42,691 nucleotides of DNA from assembly GCA_005798335.1 (NCBI GenBank), contig SYJV01000034.1, forward strand, positions 1-42,691. The letters are read 5' to 3'. How positions within the stretch are numbered: position 1 is the first letter of the stretch; each line of letters begins with the position of its first letter. This document shows positions 1-8,816 of the stretch, one piece after another. The stretch comes from Planctomycetaceae bacterium (lineage in GTDB: Bacteria; Planctomycetota; Planctomycetia; Pirellulales; Pirellulaceae). The notes below the pieces were generated by a model that was not told the origin of the DNA, made no database searches, and saw only the letters and a list, made by a program, of their open reading frames with translations. The translations under genes were made by a program, and so were the position numbers.

Positions 1-43
1 AGGACCAAAAGCCATACCTTGCACACAAAATGGCGCTGTCCAA

Positions 44-171
44 TTAGTATCGCTCGAGAAATAAGTGTCAGGAACGTGTCAGGTACCTTTTGCGAGAAAC
101 TCGCCCTTCGGGTGCTGCGCACAAAAGGTACCTGACACGTTCCTGACACTTATTTCTCGGCTATTCCTTAG
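44..171. repeat. gtgtcagg-type palindromic repeat, copy 1
   Basis: Two perfect 38-bp inverted arms lie at 55-92 and 122-159, separated by a 29-nt loop. Each arm carries gtgtcagg twice. The flanks ttagta..cgctc (from 44) and ctattccttag (161-171) recur around a second element at 33747-33837, so the unit is larger than its arms. The right edge contains the stop codon (168-170) of the neighbouring RND gene, placing the element exactly at that gene's 3' end. I associate this type of palindrome with REP-like elements mobilised by Y1 (RAYT) transposases; that is from memory and no transposase is visible here. It may also act as a transcript-end hairpin. Confidence 0.85.
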
Positions 172-2480
172 TGCTTGGACGGGTCGATTGTCTCTTTGCT
201 CTTTTCCCGGAACGGCCAATAGCGATCGGACCAAGCGAGCATTGCGGGCAGGATTACCAAGTCGCCGATCAGTGCGGTGCCGATCGTCAGGACGCTCATT
301 GTTGAGAAGATCCGGTGGTCGCGCGAATCGCTGAGCATCACGGTCGAAAAACCAGCCACGAGAATTACGGTGGTCATGATTAGCGCGGTTCCTACTCCGG
401 TAAACGAGCTGCGAATCGCTTGCGGAATATCCGCCGTGCGTTTGCATTCTTCCTGGAATCGCGTGAGGAAGTGAATCGTATCGTCGACCGCGATGCCGAG
501 GCAAACGGTGAAGGCACACACGCTAACCAGTTCTAACGATTGGCCAGTCCAAACCAACCACGTTCCGGTGATAGCCAACGGAAAGACGTTGGGAATGATC
601 GCGATCAATCCCAATCTCACCGACCGATAAGCTAGGCCCAGCACCAAAAAAATGACTATTGCCGCACTTCCCAAACTCGCTGCCAAATCCATGACGATGC
701 GATAGAGGTTTTTCCATCGCCAAGCCGCATTGCCGCCCAGCTCGATTGCGAACTGAGGATGTTGAGCTTGAATCTGGGAAAATCGATCGGCAAGGCGTTC
801 GAAGACCGGATCGTATCTAGCGATTCCCAAATCTTGCACGCGGAAATTTACGTGAGCCTGTCTATTTTCCGGCGTGTAGAAAGCGCGTTTGAGGGGCGGC
901 GGTAACAGCTCCATCATCGATGCGCGCTCCGCTGCTGTGCCTTCGCCGGGCAATGACTCGATTAATTTGGCTATCGATAGCGGGTGACCAATCAGCGGCT
1001 CTCGGCTCAACGCGGATTCGATTTCCGAAAGCACTTCGATCACTTCGGCCGAGTCCGACGCTACAGCCTGACTCCATCCAACCTCGACACGAGCAGACTC
1101 CAGTCCTCCGAGCGCTTTGTCAAGATTGTTCATGGCCAATCGCGCCTCACTGTGTTCTGGCAATGCATTGGCGTTGCGTTCGTCAGGCCGCAAAGTCAAC
1201 GAAATGGCGGTACACACGAGCGTAATGGCGATACCGGCCAGCGTAATTCCGGTAGGTCGCTTCAGCACCCAGTCGATTAACACGACGATGCGGTCCAACT
1301 GACTATCGACAAGGCTCTTCTCATGTCCCAAATGAATCCAGCGCCCCAGCCAAGTCGAACATGCCAACGGAATAATCGTAATCACGGCCACGAACGTTAT
1401 CACAACGCCAATGACACAACAGATGCCAAATTCCTGAACGATGTCATGGTGTGCCAAATAGAGCGACGCGAAGCCTATCGCAGTTGTCAGAGAAGTCAAC
1501 ATGCAAGCCAGGCCGACTTCGCGGATTCCGACTCGGGCCGAGTCACGACCGCTCAATCCCGAGGCGCGTAGCCGCCGAATCTGAACCATCAGGTGGACTC
1601 CATCGGTCAGCCCTACCAAACTGAGCATCACCGGCAATACGACGTCATTGAATGGATTGTCCTGAAAATCAAAGAAGCGCATTATCCCGAGCGTCCAAAA
1701 GACGCCTGCACACGGAGCGAGCGCGACAACTAGAACGGCGACTAGGCCACGGAACAGTATCGCGGCCATCAGTGCGATCATGCCATAACCAATCAGTTGA
1801 TACTTCCACTGGTTGAGTTGGTGGGACTGCATGGCCGTCAAGAAGATTGGCGTACGTCCTGTAATTTGAATCGACAGATTTGCCGCAGGGTGCGCGGCGG
1901 CCGCTTCGATTGCCACTGAACGCAACTGAGTCGTACACTGTTCATCGCTGCGCACCAACAACCAGTCGAAGCGGACCATCAGCAATGTGGTCTTGCAATC
2001 GGTCGACAGTAATTGGCCATGGATCAAGGGATTAGCGAGCGCCTTCTTGCGAGCCAGATCGAATCGTTGCTGGGAAGCTTGAGAACGAGGAAAGACCGGT
2101 TCGGGAAGCCCAAAGATATTGAGCATGGGAACTTGGTCTAACCACAATACGCTGCGAACATAGTTCAGCGACTCGATTTCCTCGACGATTGCTCGCAGCG
2201 CCGCCGCTCCTTCGCTGCTGAAAAGATTGTCCGATTGCACGACGACGATCGCGTCTGCTTCGGTCAATCGGACCGGATCAACATTTGCGGGTGGTCCTTG
2301 GGTCGCGGAACTTTTCGTTGTGAGACTCTCGTCCGGCATACGACGCAGGAACGCCCGGCGAACGCTGTCCGGGCTCAGGTAACCTAGCACCGCGGCAACT
2401 GTCAGAAGTACGATGACCGTGAGCATCAACCAGGGTCGATCGACGATTGCTGCCGTCCATTTATCAAACGTCTGCCTCAT
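168..2480 (-). CDS. RND/MMPL family transporter
   Basis: Inner-membrane protein of about 770 residues with the duplicated plan of RND/MMPL exporters: one N-terminal membrane helix (about residues 15-35), a periplasmic domain, a bundle of helices around 225-375, a further helix near 410-430, a second periplasmic domain and a second bundle around 610-755. The two halves carry related signatures, GLTDGVHLMVQI in the first and GIAVDDTIHFLTRF in the second, the acidic TM4-type segments expected for proton relay. The family moves lipids, hopanoids or other hydrophobic substrates; the substrate here is unknown and no adaptor gene is adjacent. A TTG at 2492 would add four residues, but the ATG at 2480 is the more conventional start. 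The stop codon lies inside a palindromic repeat. Confidence 0.88.
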   Translation of the reverse strand: MRQTFDKWTAAIVDRPWLMLTVIVLLTVAAVLGYLSPDSVRRAFLRRMPDESLTTKSSATQGPPANVDPVRLTEADAIVVVQSDNLFSSEGAAALRAIVEEIESLNYVRSVLWLDQVPMLNIFGLPEPVFPRSQASQQRFDLARKKALANPLIHGQLLSTDCKTTLLMVRFDWLLVRSDEQCTTQLRSVAIEAAAAHPAANLSIQITGRTPIFLTAMQSHQLNQWKYQLIGYGMIALMAAILFRGLVAVLVVALAPCAGVFWTLGIMRFFDFQDNPFNDVVLPVMLSLVGLTDGVHLMVQIRRLRASGLSGRDSARVGIREVGLACMLTSLTTAIGFASLYLAHHDIVQEFGICCVIGVVITFVAVITIIPLACSTWLGRWIHLGHEKSLVDSQLDRIVVLIDWVLKRPTGITLAGIAITLVCTAISLTLRPDERNANALPEHSEARLAMNNLDKALGGLESARVEVGWSQAVASDSAEVIEVLSEIESALSREPLIGHPLSIAKLIESLPGEGTAAERASMMELLPPPLKRAFYTPENRQAHVNFRVQDLGIARYDPVFERLADRFSQIQAQHPQFAIELGGNAAWRWKNLYRIVMDLAASLGSAAIVIFLVLGLAYRSVRLGLIAIIPNVFPLAITGTWLVWTGQSLELVSVCAFTVCLGIAVDDTIHFLTRFQEECKRTADIPQAIRSSFTGVGTALIMTTVILVAGFSTVMLSDSRDHRIFSTMSVLTIGTALIGDLVILPAMLAWSDRYWPFREKSKETIDPSKH

Positions 2481-2600
2481 ATTCGACGGCAACTCTTCAA
2501 TTCGAAGTATACAAGAACAAGAAACTGGTTGAGTGAGCTCATCTGATCAGGCTTGTTACGCTGAAAACAACTCGCCCAAAAATCCAACAGGCGTCGAACA

Positions 2601-4682
2601 TCACGGCAATCCATGAAACTGCCGAGCAATATCGAACACTTCTTCGCGAGTTATGATCTGATTGTTGTCAGCATCAAATCGGCGAAAGCTAAAGTGCCGA
2701 ACGGACAACGGCGACTCGGATGGGACAAGTTTGCCGTCTTGGTTCTTGTCGAGTTGCGAAAAGAATTCATCCACAAATACTCTGACTCTTTGCTGCTTGC
2801 TGGCATCGTCATCGCGTGTGGCCGAGCGAGTTGACTGTTGCCGAGCAAAATTGGACGTTGGAGGAGATGGGGCGGAATCTCGCGGTTCAGCTACTTCAAA
2901 AAAGCAAATTGCCATCTCCTCCCAAGTTTGGTCTCCCCAGGTCACGAATTGACTTGGATCGGGATTGAAGTGATTGGCAGGACTGTTGTCGAACGTTGCC
3001 GTGAACTCCAGTGAGCGCACATCCGCTAGCGACAAGGGTGCAGCCAGCACGTAGCTGTGCTGCCAATTGAAATCGTATCGCGGAACGTCGAGCAAGATAT
3101 TTGACTTGTCCGAATACCGCGCGCGAACTTGAAACGCTGATCCTCGAAAGTGCATATGAGGTTCAATCGATAGCAGTTTGCCGCTGACGGGCAACTGGTC
3201 CGTTTGGCCATCGACTGAGTGCTTGGCCGAACCTGGCGGAATTTCGAACTCCTGGTCAAGAGCGGCCAGCGTAAAGATCTCGTGCGTGACTTGCGATTCG
3301 GGAATAAAGCTCATCGCAATTTTGGTGAGATCGTCTTGGGCGGTACCGTTGGGCGTGTAGTGCATTTGAAACACGAGTTTGGAACCCTTGGGAATCATGC
3401 GAGCATGACCGGCTGGAAAATCGACGACGCGCTGGCCGGGCACATACGCTCCCAACCATCCGACACCTCGAAAGCGGGCACCGTCCGGTGGCCGAATAAA
3501 GACGATCGCATGGTGCACAACGGCGCGATTTCCCGGCATTATCTGCACGGTGGATACCCACTGGTCATTGTCGAATTTCGGGTCTACTACAAAGTACTGA
3601 TACTCGACAGTTCCCGTTGCGGGAACGCGATACGGATGCGGGCGCATCGCCAAAGTAACGTCTGCGAATGGCACGATCACGGAGGCCGCAGTGCTGGCCG
3701 TCGAAGGTTCAGCAGCTTTACCCATCGGTGCACCAGCAGCGAACCATTGGCGCAGTGATAGTTTATCCTTGTCGGACAAGTGACGTGCATTCACAAATTT
3801 TCCATGCGCTGGGCTCGCGTGCCACGGCGGCATGCGGCCAGCGTCGATCGACTCGACAATGGCATCTCCCCAGCACACGATTTCCGAATAGTCGGTCAGC
3901 GCGAACGGACCGATCTCTCCCGTTCGATGACATTCTACGCAGTTGCGTTTCAAAATTTCCGCAATACCATTCGAGTAGGTCAACTGAGAATTTGAATCCA
4001 CCGGCCTAACGCGTCCGATACGGCAGCCCAGGGCATCGGCGCGCGATATCGATACGGTCTTGCCGGCCAGTGATTCTTCGATGGCTGTTTCCAGCTCGTG
4101 GCTGGTTGGACGATCGCGTGCAATCCCTGGCTGAAACTGATTATCGATGCGTCCGCGATAGAGTATTTGTAACCGGCTGTCTAACAAGAATACTTCCGGA
4201 GTTCGTTCGGCAGAATATTGGTTTGCCACAAGACTGTCGGTATCCTTGGCGACGGCGAACGCAATTCCGGTCTCGCGCAGATAGAGCTGGATATCGGCAC
4301 GAGAATCTTGCTGGTTGCTGAATAGTCCGACAAACCTGGCACCGCGCGCTTGATATTTTTTCGACAACTCTTGCAGTCTGGGACCGTACAGCTTGGCCAA
4401 TGGGCATTCGGTACCAAGAAAGCACACGACCGTTACACGAATATCGTCATGCGTGTGGTCGGGAACTTTGACGGATTGGTCTGCCGCCAGCGAAGGTAGT
4501 TCAAAGCCGTACCCATGGGACTTTGGAGGCGCAGCGAAGCCCCGATCTATTTGGAGCGTAGCGCACAAAACCGCACACAACCAGCCGAGCAAGCTGATGC
4601 CTAACAACATCATGCCACGATTGAACGAACGGGATATTCGTTTCGAGAATCTGCGGAAAAATTCGAGAGTGCTACTGATCAT
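2601..4682 (-). CDS. Redoxin / cytochrome c / copper monooxygenase / EF-hand fusion protein
   Basis: A 693-residue exported protein. Order of parts: basic N-terminus with a hydrophobic signal or anchor (about 24-50); an AhpC/TSA-type redoxin fold (about 75-205) with one cysteine, TECPLAK (C93), instead of CxxC; a c-type haem-like motif CVECHR (248-253) followed by MPPWH; a region resembling copper type II ascorbate-dependent monooxygenases (about 345-600) with candidate copper-ligand histidines in VVHH (388-391), QMHY (439-442) and PHMHFRG (508-514); and two C-terminal EF-hand loops (645-656 DKNQDG, 670-681 DADNNQ). All parts are in one frame with no sign of a frameshift. It probably works in the periplasm or at the outer surface as a redox enzyme; the substrate is unknown. 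No strong ribosome-binding site precedes the start. Confidence 0.85.
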   Translation of the reverse strand: MISSTLEFFRRFSKRISRSFNRGMMLLGISLLGWLCAVLCATLQIDRGFAAPPKSHGYGFELPSLAADQSVKVPDHTHDDIRVTVVCFLGTECPLAKLYGPRLQELSKKYQARGARFVGLFSNQQDSRADIQLYLRETGIAFAVAKDTDSLVANQYSAERTPEVFLLDSRLQILYRGRIDNQFQPGIARDRPTSHELETAIEESLAGKTVSISRADALGCRIGRVRPVDSNSQLTYSNGIAEILKRNCVECHRTGEIGPFALTDYSEIVCWGDAIVESIDAGRMPPWHASPAHGKFVNARHLSDKDKLSLRQWFAAGAPMGKAAEPSTASTAASVIVPFADVTLAMRPHPYRVPATGTVEYQYFVVDPKFDNDQWVSTVQIMPGNRAVVHHAIVFIRPPDGARFRGVGWLGAYVPGQRVVDFPAGHARMIPKGSKLVFQMHYTPNGTAQDDLTKIAMSFIPESQVTHEIFTLAALDQEFEIPPGSAKHSVDGQTDQLPVSGKLLSIEPHMHFRGSAFQVRARYSDKSNILLDVPRYDFNWQHSYVLAAPLSLADVRSLEFTATFDNSPANHFNPDPSQFVTWGDQTWEEMAICFFEVAEPRDSAPSPPTSNFARQQSTRSATRDDDASKQQRVRVFVDEFFSQLDKNQDGKLVPSESPLSVRHFSFRRFDADNNQIITREEVFDIARQFHGLP

Positions 4683-5045
4683 TGGGCCAACTCTAGTCTA
4701 CTGTGCATCAGGGCAACGTTGCCGATTGCATGAAGCATGACGATTTGTGGGAACTCAAACGCAATTCGGAGCAGCCACCAATTTCTTGGTATGCTGTGGC
4801 CTGTAATCCAAATTAGACAACATGTAGTAACGATTGGGGAATGGGGAATAGCAAATAGCAGATTGCAAATTGCAAATGGTTTTGAATTGACAACCGAATC
4901 AGCGGGCGAGCGTACGTTGCTATTTAACCGGTTCTCCTTGATCACTTCTTATTGCTTGCTCTGCTATTCGCCATTTGCCATTTTTTGCTATTTGCCATTC
5001 GCCTTTCCCTTGCCATTCACCTAATTCACGCTCTTGCGAAACGAC
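4683..5045. other. Gene-free interval with low-complexity inverted repeat
   Basis: No credible gene lies here. From about 4835 to 4880 the sequence is built of variants of gaatagcaaatagc, and from about 4955 to 5020 of the complementary gctatttgccattcgc, so the two blocks form a degenerate inverted repeat. Similar gctattcgc text recurs at about 22946-22982. Short hypothetical frames here are made entirely of this repeat and are not convincing. Confidence 0.6.
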
Positions 5046-6878
5046 TTAAAGAAATTTCGCTAGTGGGCCACCGCGCGCGGCCCGCTGATCTACTTTGGCG
5101 GTGACGGCTGGGTCTTCGACCAGCGGCGCGGCATGGTGCGGCTTGATGCGCGCGTCGATCACTAGACTGCCTCGGCAACCGAAATGCTTGTCGACCATAT
5201 TTGCATCCAATCCATACACGTCGCAGGCTGGATTGCTGCGTGTAAAAACCACCCACAGAAAATTGTTGAGCGAATGAGCGACAAAGTCGCTGTCGTCAAC
5301 TATCACGACCAAGCGAAAATTGTTGAGTGGGTGTTGCGATCCTAAGCTGTCGCACAGCGATTGGGTAAACAGTTGGTCTCGCCTGTCGCGAAACGCTGGC
5401 GCTTCGACCGCTAGCACACCCGGCTGAATTAACCGTGGATTCTTCCAACCGTCGGGCAGTGTCAAGTCCGCAGGAATCGAGTCAGAGAGTTCGAAACGAG
5501 CTGGACCTGCCGCTGCGATTACTAGTTTCGAACCTGCATTGAGTCCATCGCCGGAATAATCCAGCGTATCGATCGTTGTCTTGGTGTGGAAATGCAGATC
5601 GCGTTGCCAATCGGCGCGCATCAATACACAGGCCAGAAAACTCCGTATATCGTGGATGTCGAGCGTCAGTGCATCGGTACCGTCGACAATCATGAGGTAC
5701 TTGGCAAGTGACAGTTGGCCTTGGCCGAGAATTGCGTGAGCTTGAGTGAGCAACTCTTGGGGGCGACAGGATCGTTGATAGGGCGTATACCGCTCGCTGC
5801 CAATTGCGAGCAGTAACGGATGTACACCTGCGGCGTCGACGGCATGAACTTCGCGCACGCCTGGCAGGACCGTAGGAATAATTGGACCGGTCAGCTCGTG
5901 AATTAATTGTCCGAACGTTGTATCTTCCTGGGGAGGTCTGCCGACGACCGTCATTGGCCACACCGCCCCGTCGCGATAAAAGACTTTGAACACATTCAAC
6001 AGCGGGAAGTCGTGGATCTTTGCATAATATCCCAAATGATCGCCAAAGGGACCTTCTGGTTTCAGCCGCTCGTGATCGACCAATCCGGTAATGCAAAAAT
6101 CGGCGTCCGCGTAAATGGGCGCTAGGCCACGTTGGCAGACTATGGGAATCCGATGCCCCGCCAAGGCTCCAGCAAAGACCAATTCACTGAGGTTCTCGGG
6201 CAGCGGCATCACGGCGGCCAGCGTCATTGCAGGCGAACCGCCAACCGTAATGGTGACTGGGAATGGTTGATGGGCGCGAATGGCCTGCGCATGATGAACT
6301 CCGATGCCACGATGAATTTGATAGTGTAGACCACATTCGCGTTCCGGAACGTATTGATTGCCGTCCAACTGAATTCGATACATCCCCAGATTGCATTGCA
6401 GCAGGCTCGACGAACTGGGCGGCTGGCTGAGCACTTGAGGCAGCGTTATGAATGAACCTCCGTCGTTCGGCCAGCATTTGATATGCGGTAGGCGACTGAG
6501 GAAACACTCGTTCTCGAGGACCGGTCCGCTGGTCCATCGTTTGGGTTGCATGCGCCAAGCTATCGCAGGCGCCTTCAGCAATTGGCGAGGGCTGCGCAGC
6601 GCTTCCTGGGGATGCAGTTTCCAACGAATTGCGGCTTTGACAGAATCAAACGTATTGCGAAAAATAAACCTGGCTTGGTCTAGTGTTCCAAAAATATTGC
6701 AAGCTACGGGAAAATGGCAGGTTTTTACGCGGGTGAACAGTACTGCTGGACCGCGATTTTGGTAAACTCTTCGCTGAATTTCAGCGATTTCCAAGTGCGG
6801 ATCGACTTCATCGTCAACCTGAATTGCTTTGCCATGGCGGAGCAAGTCGTCGATCACCTGGCGTGTGCTTCGATACAT
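5046..6878 (-). CDS. ubiD: UbiD-family decarboxylase
   Basis: A 610-residue protein resembling UbiD-type (de)carboxylases, which use prenylated FMN. The N-terminal portion reads VDPHLEIAEIQRRVY then GPAVLF, typical of the family start. The centre contains PFGDHLGYYA (the E-G-P-F-G-D-H segment) and the C-terminal third ends in the usual CRGSLVIDAR region. It is somewhat longer than the roughly 490-residue E. coli UbiD. The substrate could be a polyprenyl-hydroxybenzoate or another aromatic or alpha,beta-unsaturated acid; no UbiX or quinone-pathway gene is nearby. The ATG at 6878 (MYRSTRQVIDDLL) matches family starts; an ATG at 6926 would overlap the divergent DJ-1/PfpI gene. Neither start has a clear Shine-Dalgarno sequence. 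Confidence 0.9.
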   Translation of the reverse strand: MYRSTRQVIDDLLRHGKAIQVDDEVDPHLEIAEIQRRVYQNRGPAVLFTRVKTCHFPVACNIFGTLDQARFIFRNTFDSVKAAIRWKLHPQEALRSPRQLLKAPAIAWRMQPKRWTSGPVLENECFLSRLPHIKCWPNDGGSFITLPQVLSQPPSSSSLLQCNLGMYRIQLDGNQYVPERECGLHYQIHRGIGVHHAQAIRAHQPFPVTITVGGSPAMTLAAVMPLPENLSELVFAGALAGHRIPIVCQRGLAPIYADADFCITGLVDHERLKPEGPFGDHLGYYAKIHDFPLLNVFKVFYRDGAVWPMTVVGRPPQEDTTFGQLIHELTGPIIPTVLPGVREVHAVDAAGVHPLLLAIGSERYTPYQRSCRPQELLTQAHAILGQGQLSLAKYLMIVDGTDALTLDIHDIRSFLACVLMRADWQRDLHFHTKTTIDTLDYSGDGLNAGSKLVIAAAGPARFELSDSIPADLTLPDGWKNPRLIQPGVLAVEAPAFRDRRDQLFTQSLCDSLGSQHPLNNFRLVVIVDDSDFVAHSLNNFLWVVFTRSNPACDVYGLDANMVDKHFGCRGSLVIDARIKPHHAAPLVEDPAVTAKVDQRAARGGPLAKFL

Positions 6879-6894
6879 TAGGCGGTTCAACTTT

Positions 6895-7470
6895 ATGCGA
6901 AATGATTGGCCAGTTCTTATCATCATCGGCGATGCGGCGGAAACGCTGGATACGATGTATCCCTATTATCGTCTCCAAGAAGCCGGTTTTCGCCCGATCG
7001 TTGCCGGTCCCGAACGCAAACGATACCAAATGGTCTTGCACGAGGTGAAACCAGGCTGGACGATTACTAAAGAATGGGAAGGATACACGATCGAAGCCAA
7101 TGTTGCATTTGCGGAGATAAAACCGGAAGAATATCTCGGCATTTTATTTTCTGGAGGCCGAGCACCGGAATACATTCGTTACGATCAAGATCTAATGCGC
7201 GTTACGAAGTACTTTTTCGCCAACAATCTGCCTGTGGCCAGCGTGTGCCACGGTGTCGAAATCCCTGCTGCCGCTGATTGCGTGCGCGGTCGCAAAATGG
7301 CCACGGTCCCCAAATGCAAATTTGATTTGGAAATCTGCGGTGGAACTTTCGTAAACGAAGCTTGCGTCACCGATGGAAATCTGATCAGCGGGCGGACTTT
7401 TCACGACAACGGGGCCTATGTTGGCCCGTGGATTAAGTTGCTAGAGCAAGAGCGTTCCCGGCGGTCGTGA
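6895..7470 (+). CDS. DJ-1/PfpI family protein
   Basis: A 191-residue single-domain protein of the DJ-1/PfpI/ThiJ superfamily. The nucleophile elbow reads VASVCHGVEIPAAA, with the expected Cys in a C-H-G turn. An upstream acidic residue is in FAEIKPEEY, and FSGGRAPEYIR supplies the oxyanion region. Members act as glyoxalase III/deglycases, proteases or amidotransferase-like enzymes, so a stress or carbonyl-repair role is possible but unproven. The ATG at 6895 is preceded by aggcgg with a 9-nt spacer, which decides the start over the longer frame from 6829. It is divergent from the UbiD gene with only 16 bp between the start codons, so each promoter must lie within the other gene or be shared. 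Confidence 0.88.
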   Translation: MRNDWPVLIIIGDAAETLDTMYPYYRLQEAGFRPIVAGPERKRYQMVLHEVKPGWTITKEWEGYTIEANVAFAEIKPEEYLGILFSGGRAPEYIRYDQDLMRVTKYFFANNLPVASVCHGVEIPAAADCVRGRKMATVPKCKFDLEICGGTFVNEACVTDGNLISGRTFHDNGAYVGPWIKLLEQERSRRS

Positions 7471-7532
7471 GCCACCAACGAGAACTTAGAGTAGTTCGCG
7501 GGCACCTCGTCGCCTGTAGTCGACCAGACTCT

Positions 7533-8309
7533 TTAACGCGGGAATTGAGGTGGCCGTTTTTCCGCGAATGCGCGTAAACCTTCTGCAGCAACTTCAGTTG
7601 TAAGACTGGTGGCAGTCGCGGCAGCTCCACTGGCAAGAAAAGTCGATACTTGTTCACCAATCATTTCGTTGAGCAGTTTCTTGCTAAGCTGCAGAGATTC
7701 CGCGGGTGCTTCGGCAATGGTTTGAGCCCAACGGTTGGCGCGCACCCAAACTTGTTCTGGAGCAACGATGTGTTGAACTAAGCCCAGTCGATAAGCTTCG
7801 GCAGCATCGAGCTGGTCGCCTCCGATCATCAGCCGCGACGCCAGTGCGCTGCCATGACGAAATACGATCAAGGGAGCGGCCATTCCGGAAACCAAGCCCA
7901 ATTTGGTCGAGGGTATCGCGAAAGTTGCGCGTTGGCTGGCAACGATCAAATCAGCCGCGATGGCCAATGACATGCCAAACCCCAGCGCGGCACCATCGAC
8001 TGCGGCAATGATGGGCTTGGGTAATTGGAGCATTTGTTCGACTAGATCTCGCAGCGCCTGAGTATCCGAGTACCAATTCTCTAATGCCGCTTCGGCAGCA
8101 GCGGGTTCGCTCCACTCAGTAAGGTCAACACCCGCACAGAAATTTGGCCCCGCCCCAGCGATGACGATCGCGCGCACTTTTTTTGATTGTCGCAAATCGT
8201 CTAGAACGATCGCTAAATCAGACACCATCTGCCGATTTAACGCATTGCATTTCTCGGGTCGGTCAAGAATGATCGTCGCCGATGGTTCTGTGACTTTGGT
8301 AGTAATCAT
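7533..8309 (-). CDS. Enoyl-CoA hydratase/isomerase (crotonase family)
   Basis: A 258-residue crotonase-fold protein of normal length. Family landmarks are LDRPEKCNALN near the start, the first oxyanion-hole segment AGPNFCAGVDL, and the second AVDGAALGFGMSLAIAADL. The catalytic Glu pair of classical enoyl-CoA hydratases is not obvious (the region reads GLVSGMAAPLIVFR), so it may be an isomerase, hydrolase or other acyl-CoA enzyme. It lies 6 nt after the stop of the MaoC-type gene, so the two are almost certainly cotranscribed and act on related acyl-CoA substrates. The C-terminal EGLRAFAEKRPPQF is typical of the family. Confidence 0.92.
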   Translation of the reverse strand: MITTKVTEPSATIILDRPEKCNALNRQMVSDLAIVLDDLRQSKKVRAIVIAGAGPNFCAGVDLTEWSEPAAAEAALENWYSDTQALRDLVEQMLQLPKPIIAAVDGAALGFGMSLAIAADLIVASQRATFAIPSTKLGLVSGMAAPLIVFRHGSALASRLMIGGDQLDAAEAYRLGLVQHIVAPEQVWVRANRWAQTIAEAPAESLQLSKKLLNEMIGEQVSTFLASGAAATATSLTTEVAAEGLRAFAEKRPPQFPR

Positions 8310-8315
8310 GATCGG

Positions 8316-8816
8316 CTACCGGGGATGATTGATCGATTCGATCGGCCCATCCGCAGTGAATTCCTTGCGGGCGGCCGGAGTTCGTCGCGATACCAAAGTT
8401 ACAATTTTTCCCGATTGCACGCATTCAGTTCGCTGGTTCATTAAACTGCGCTGCCAAGCAACTTCACCACTTCGCCTACCCCGTGGAGTAATACTCTCGA
8501 CAACTGTGAGGGCGTGCAGCGTGTCGCCGACATGCACCGGGCGATGAAAGCGCCAGTCTTCGATGTTGATGAGGGCAAGATTGCGAACTCGCGGAGCTGT
8601 ACTGCTCAGCCCCGCCATCCAAGCCAAGCCGAGTATTCCATGTGCGATTGGCTTGCCATAGGGCGTACTTGCGGCGAATTCATGATCGACATGCAACGGA
8701 TCGAAGTCGCCCGTCATACCAGCAAAGAAAACGATGTCGGTTTCAGTGATCGTGCGAGCCGCACTTGTCCACGAATCACCGGGTTTGAGATCTTCCAAAA
8801 AGAGAAAGTCCGACAT
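8316..8816 (-). CDS. MaoC-like (R)-specific hydratase
   Basis: A 166-residue hot-dog-fold protein of the MaoC dehydratase family. It carries the hydratase-2 motif in GDFDPLHVDHEFAAS followed by PIAHGILGLAWMAG, with the conserved Asp and His positions of (R)-enoyl-CoA hydratases. It is the first gene of a two-gene unit with the downstream crotonase-family gene. Likely role: hydration or dehydration of enoyl-CoA thioesters in fatty acid, polyester or branched-acid metabolism. The ribosome-binding site is weak. Confidence 0.92.
   Translation of the reverse strand: MSDFLFLEDLKPGDSWTSAARTITETDIVFFAGMTGDFDPLHVDHEFAASTPYGKPIAHGILGLAWMAGLSSTAPRVRNLALINIEDWRFHRPVHVGDTLHALTVVESITPRGRRSGEVAWQRSLMNQRTECVQSGKIVTLVSRRTPAARKEFTADGPIESINHPR

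Noticed and set aside
79-519. 146-residue frame over the first palindrome and the RND gene end
   Set aside because: It translates the repeat and a shadow frame of the RND gene.
5482-6096. 204-residue minus-strand frame inside the UbiD gene
   Set aside because: Out-of-frame shadow with Arg-rich composition; the UbiD frame is conserved throughout.
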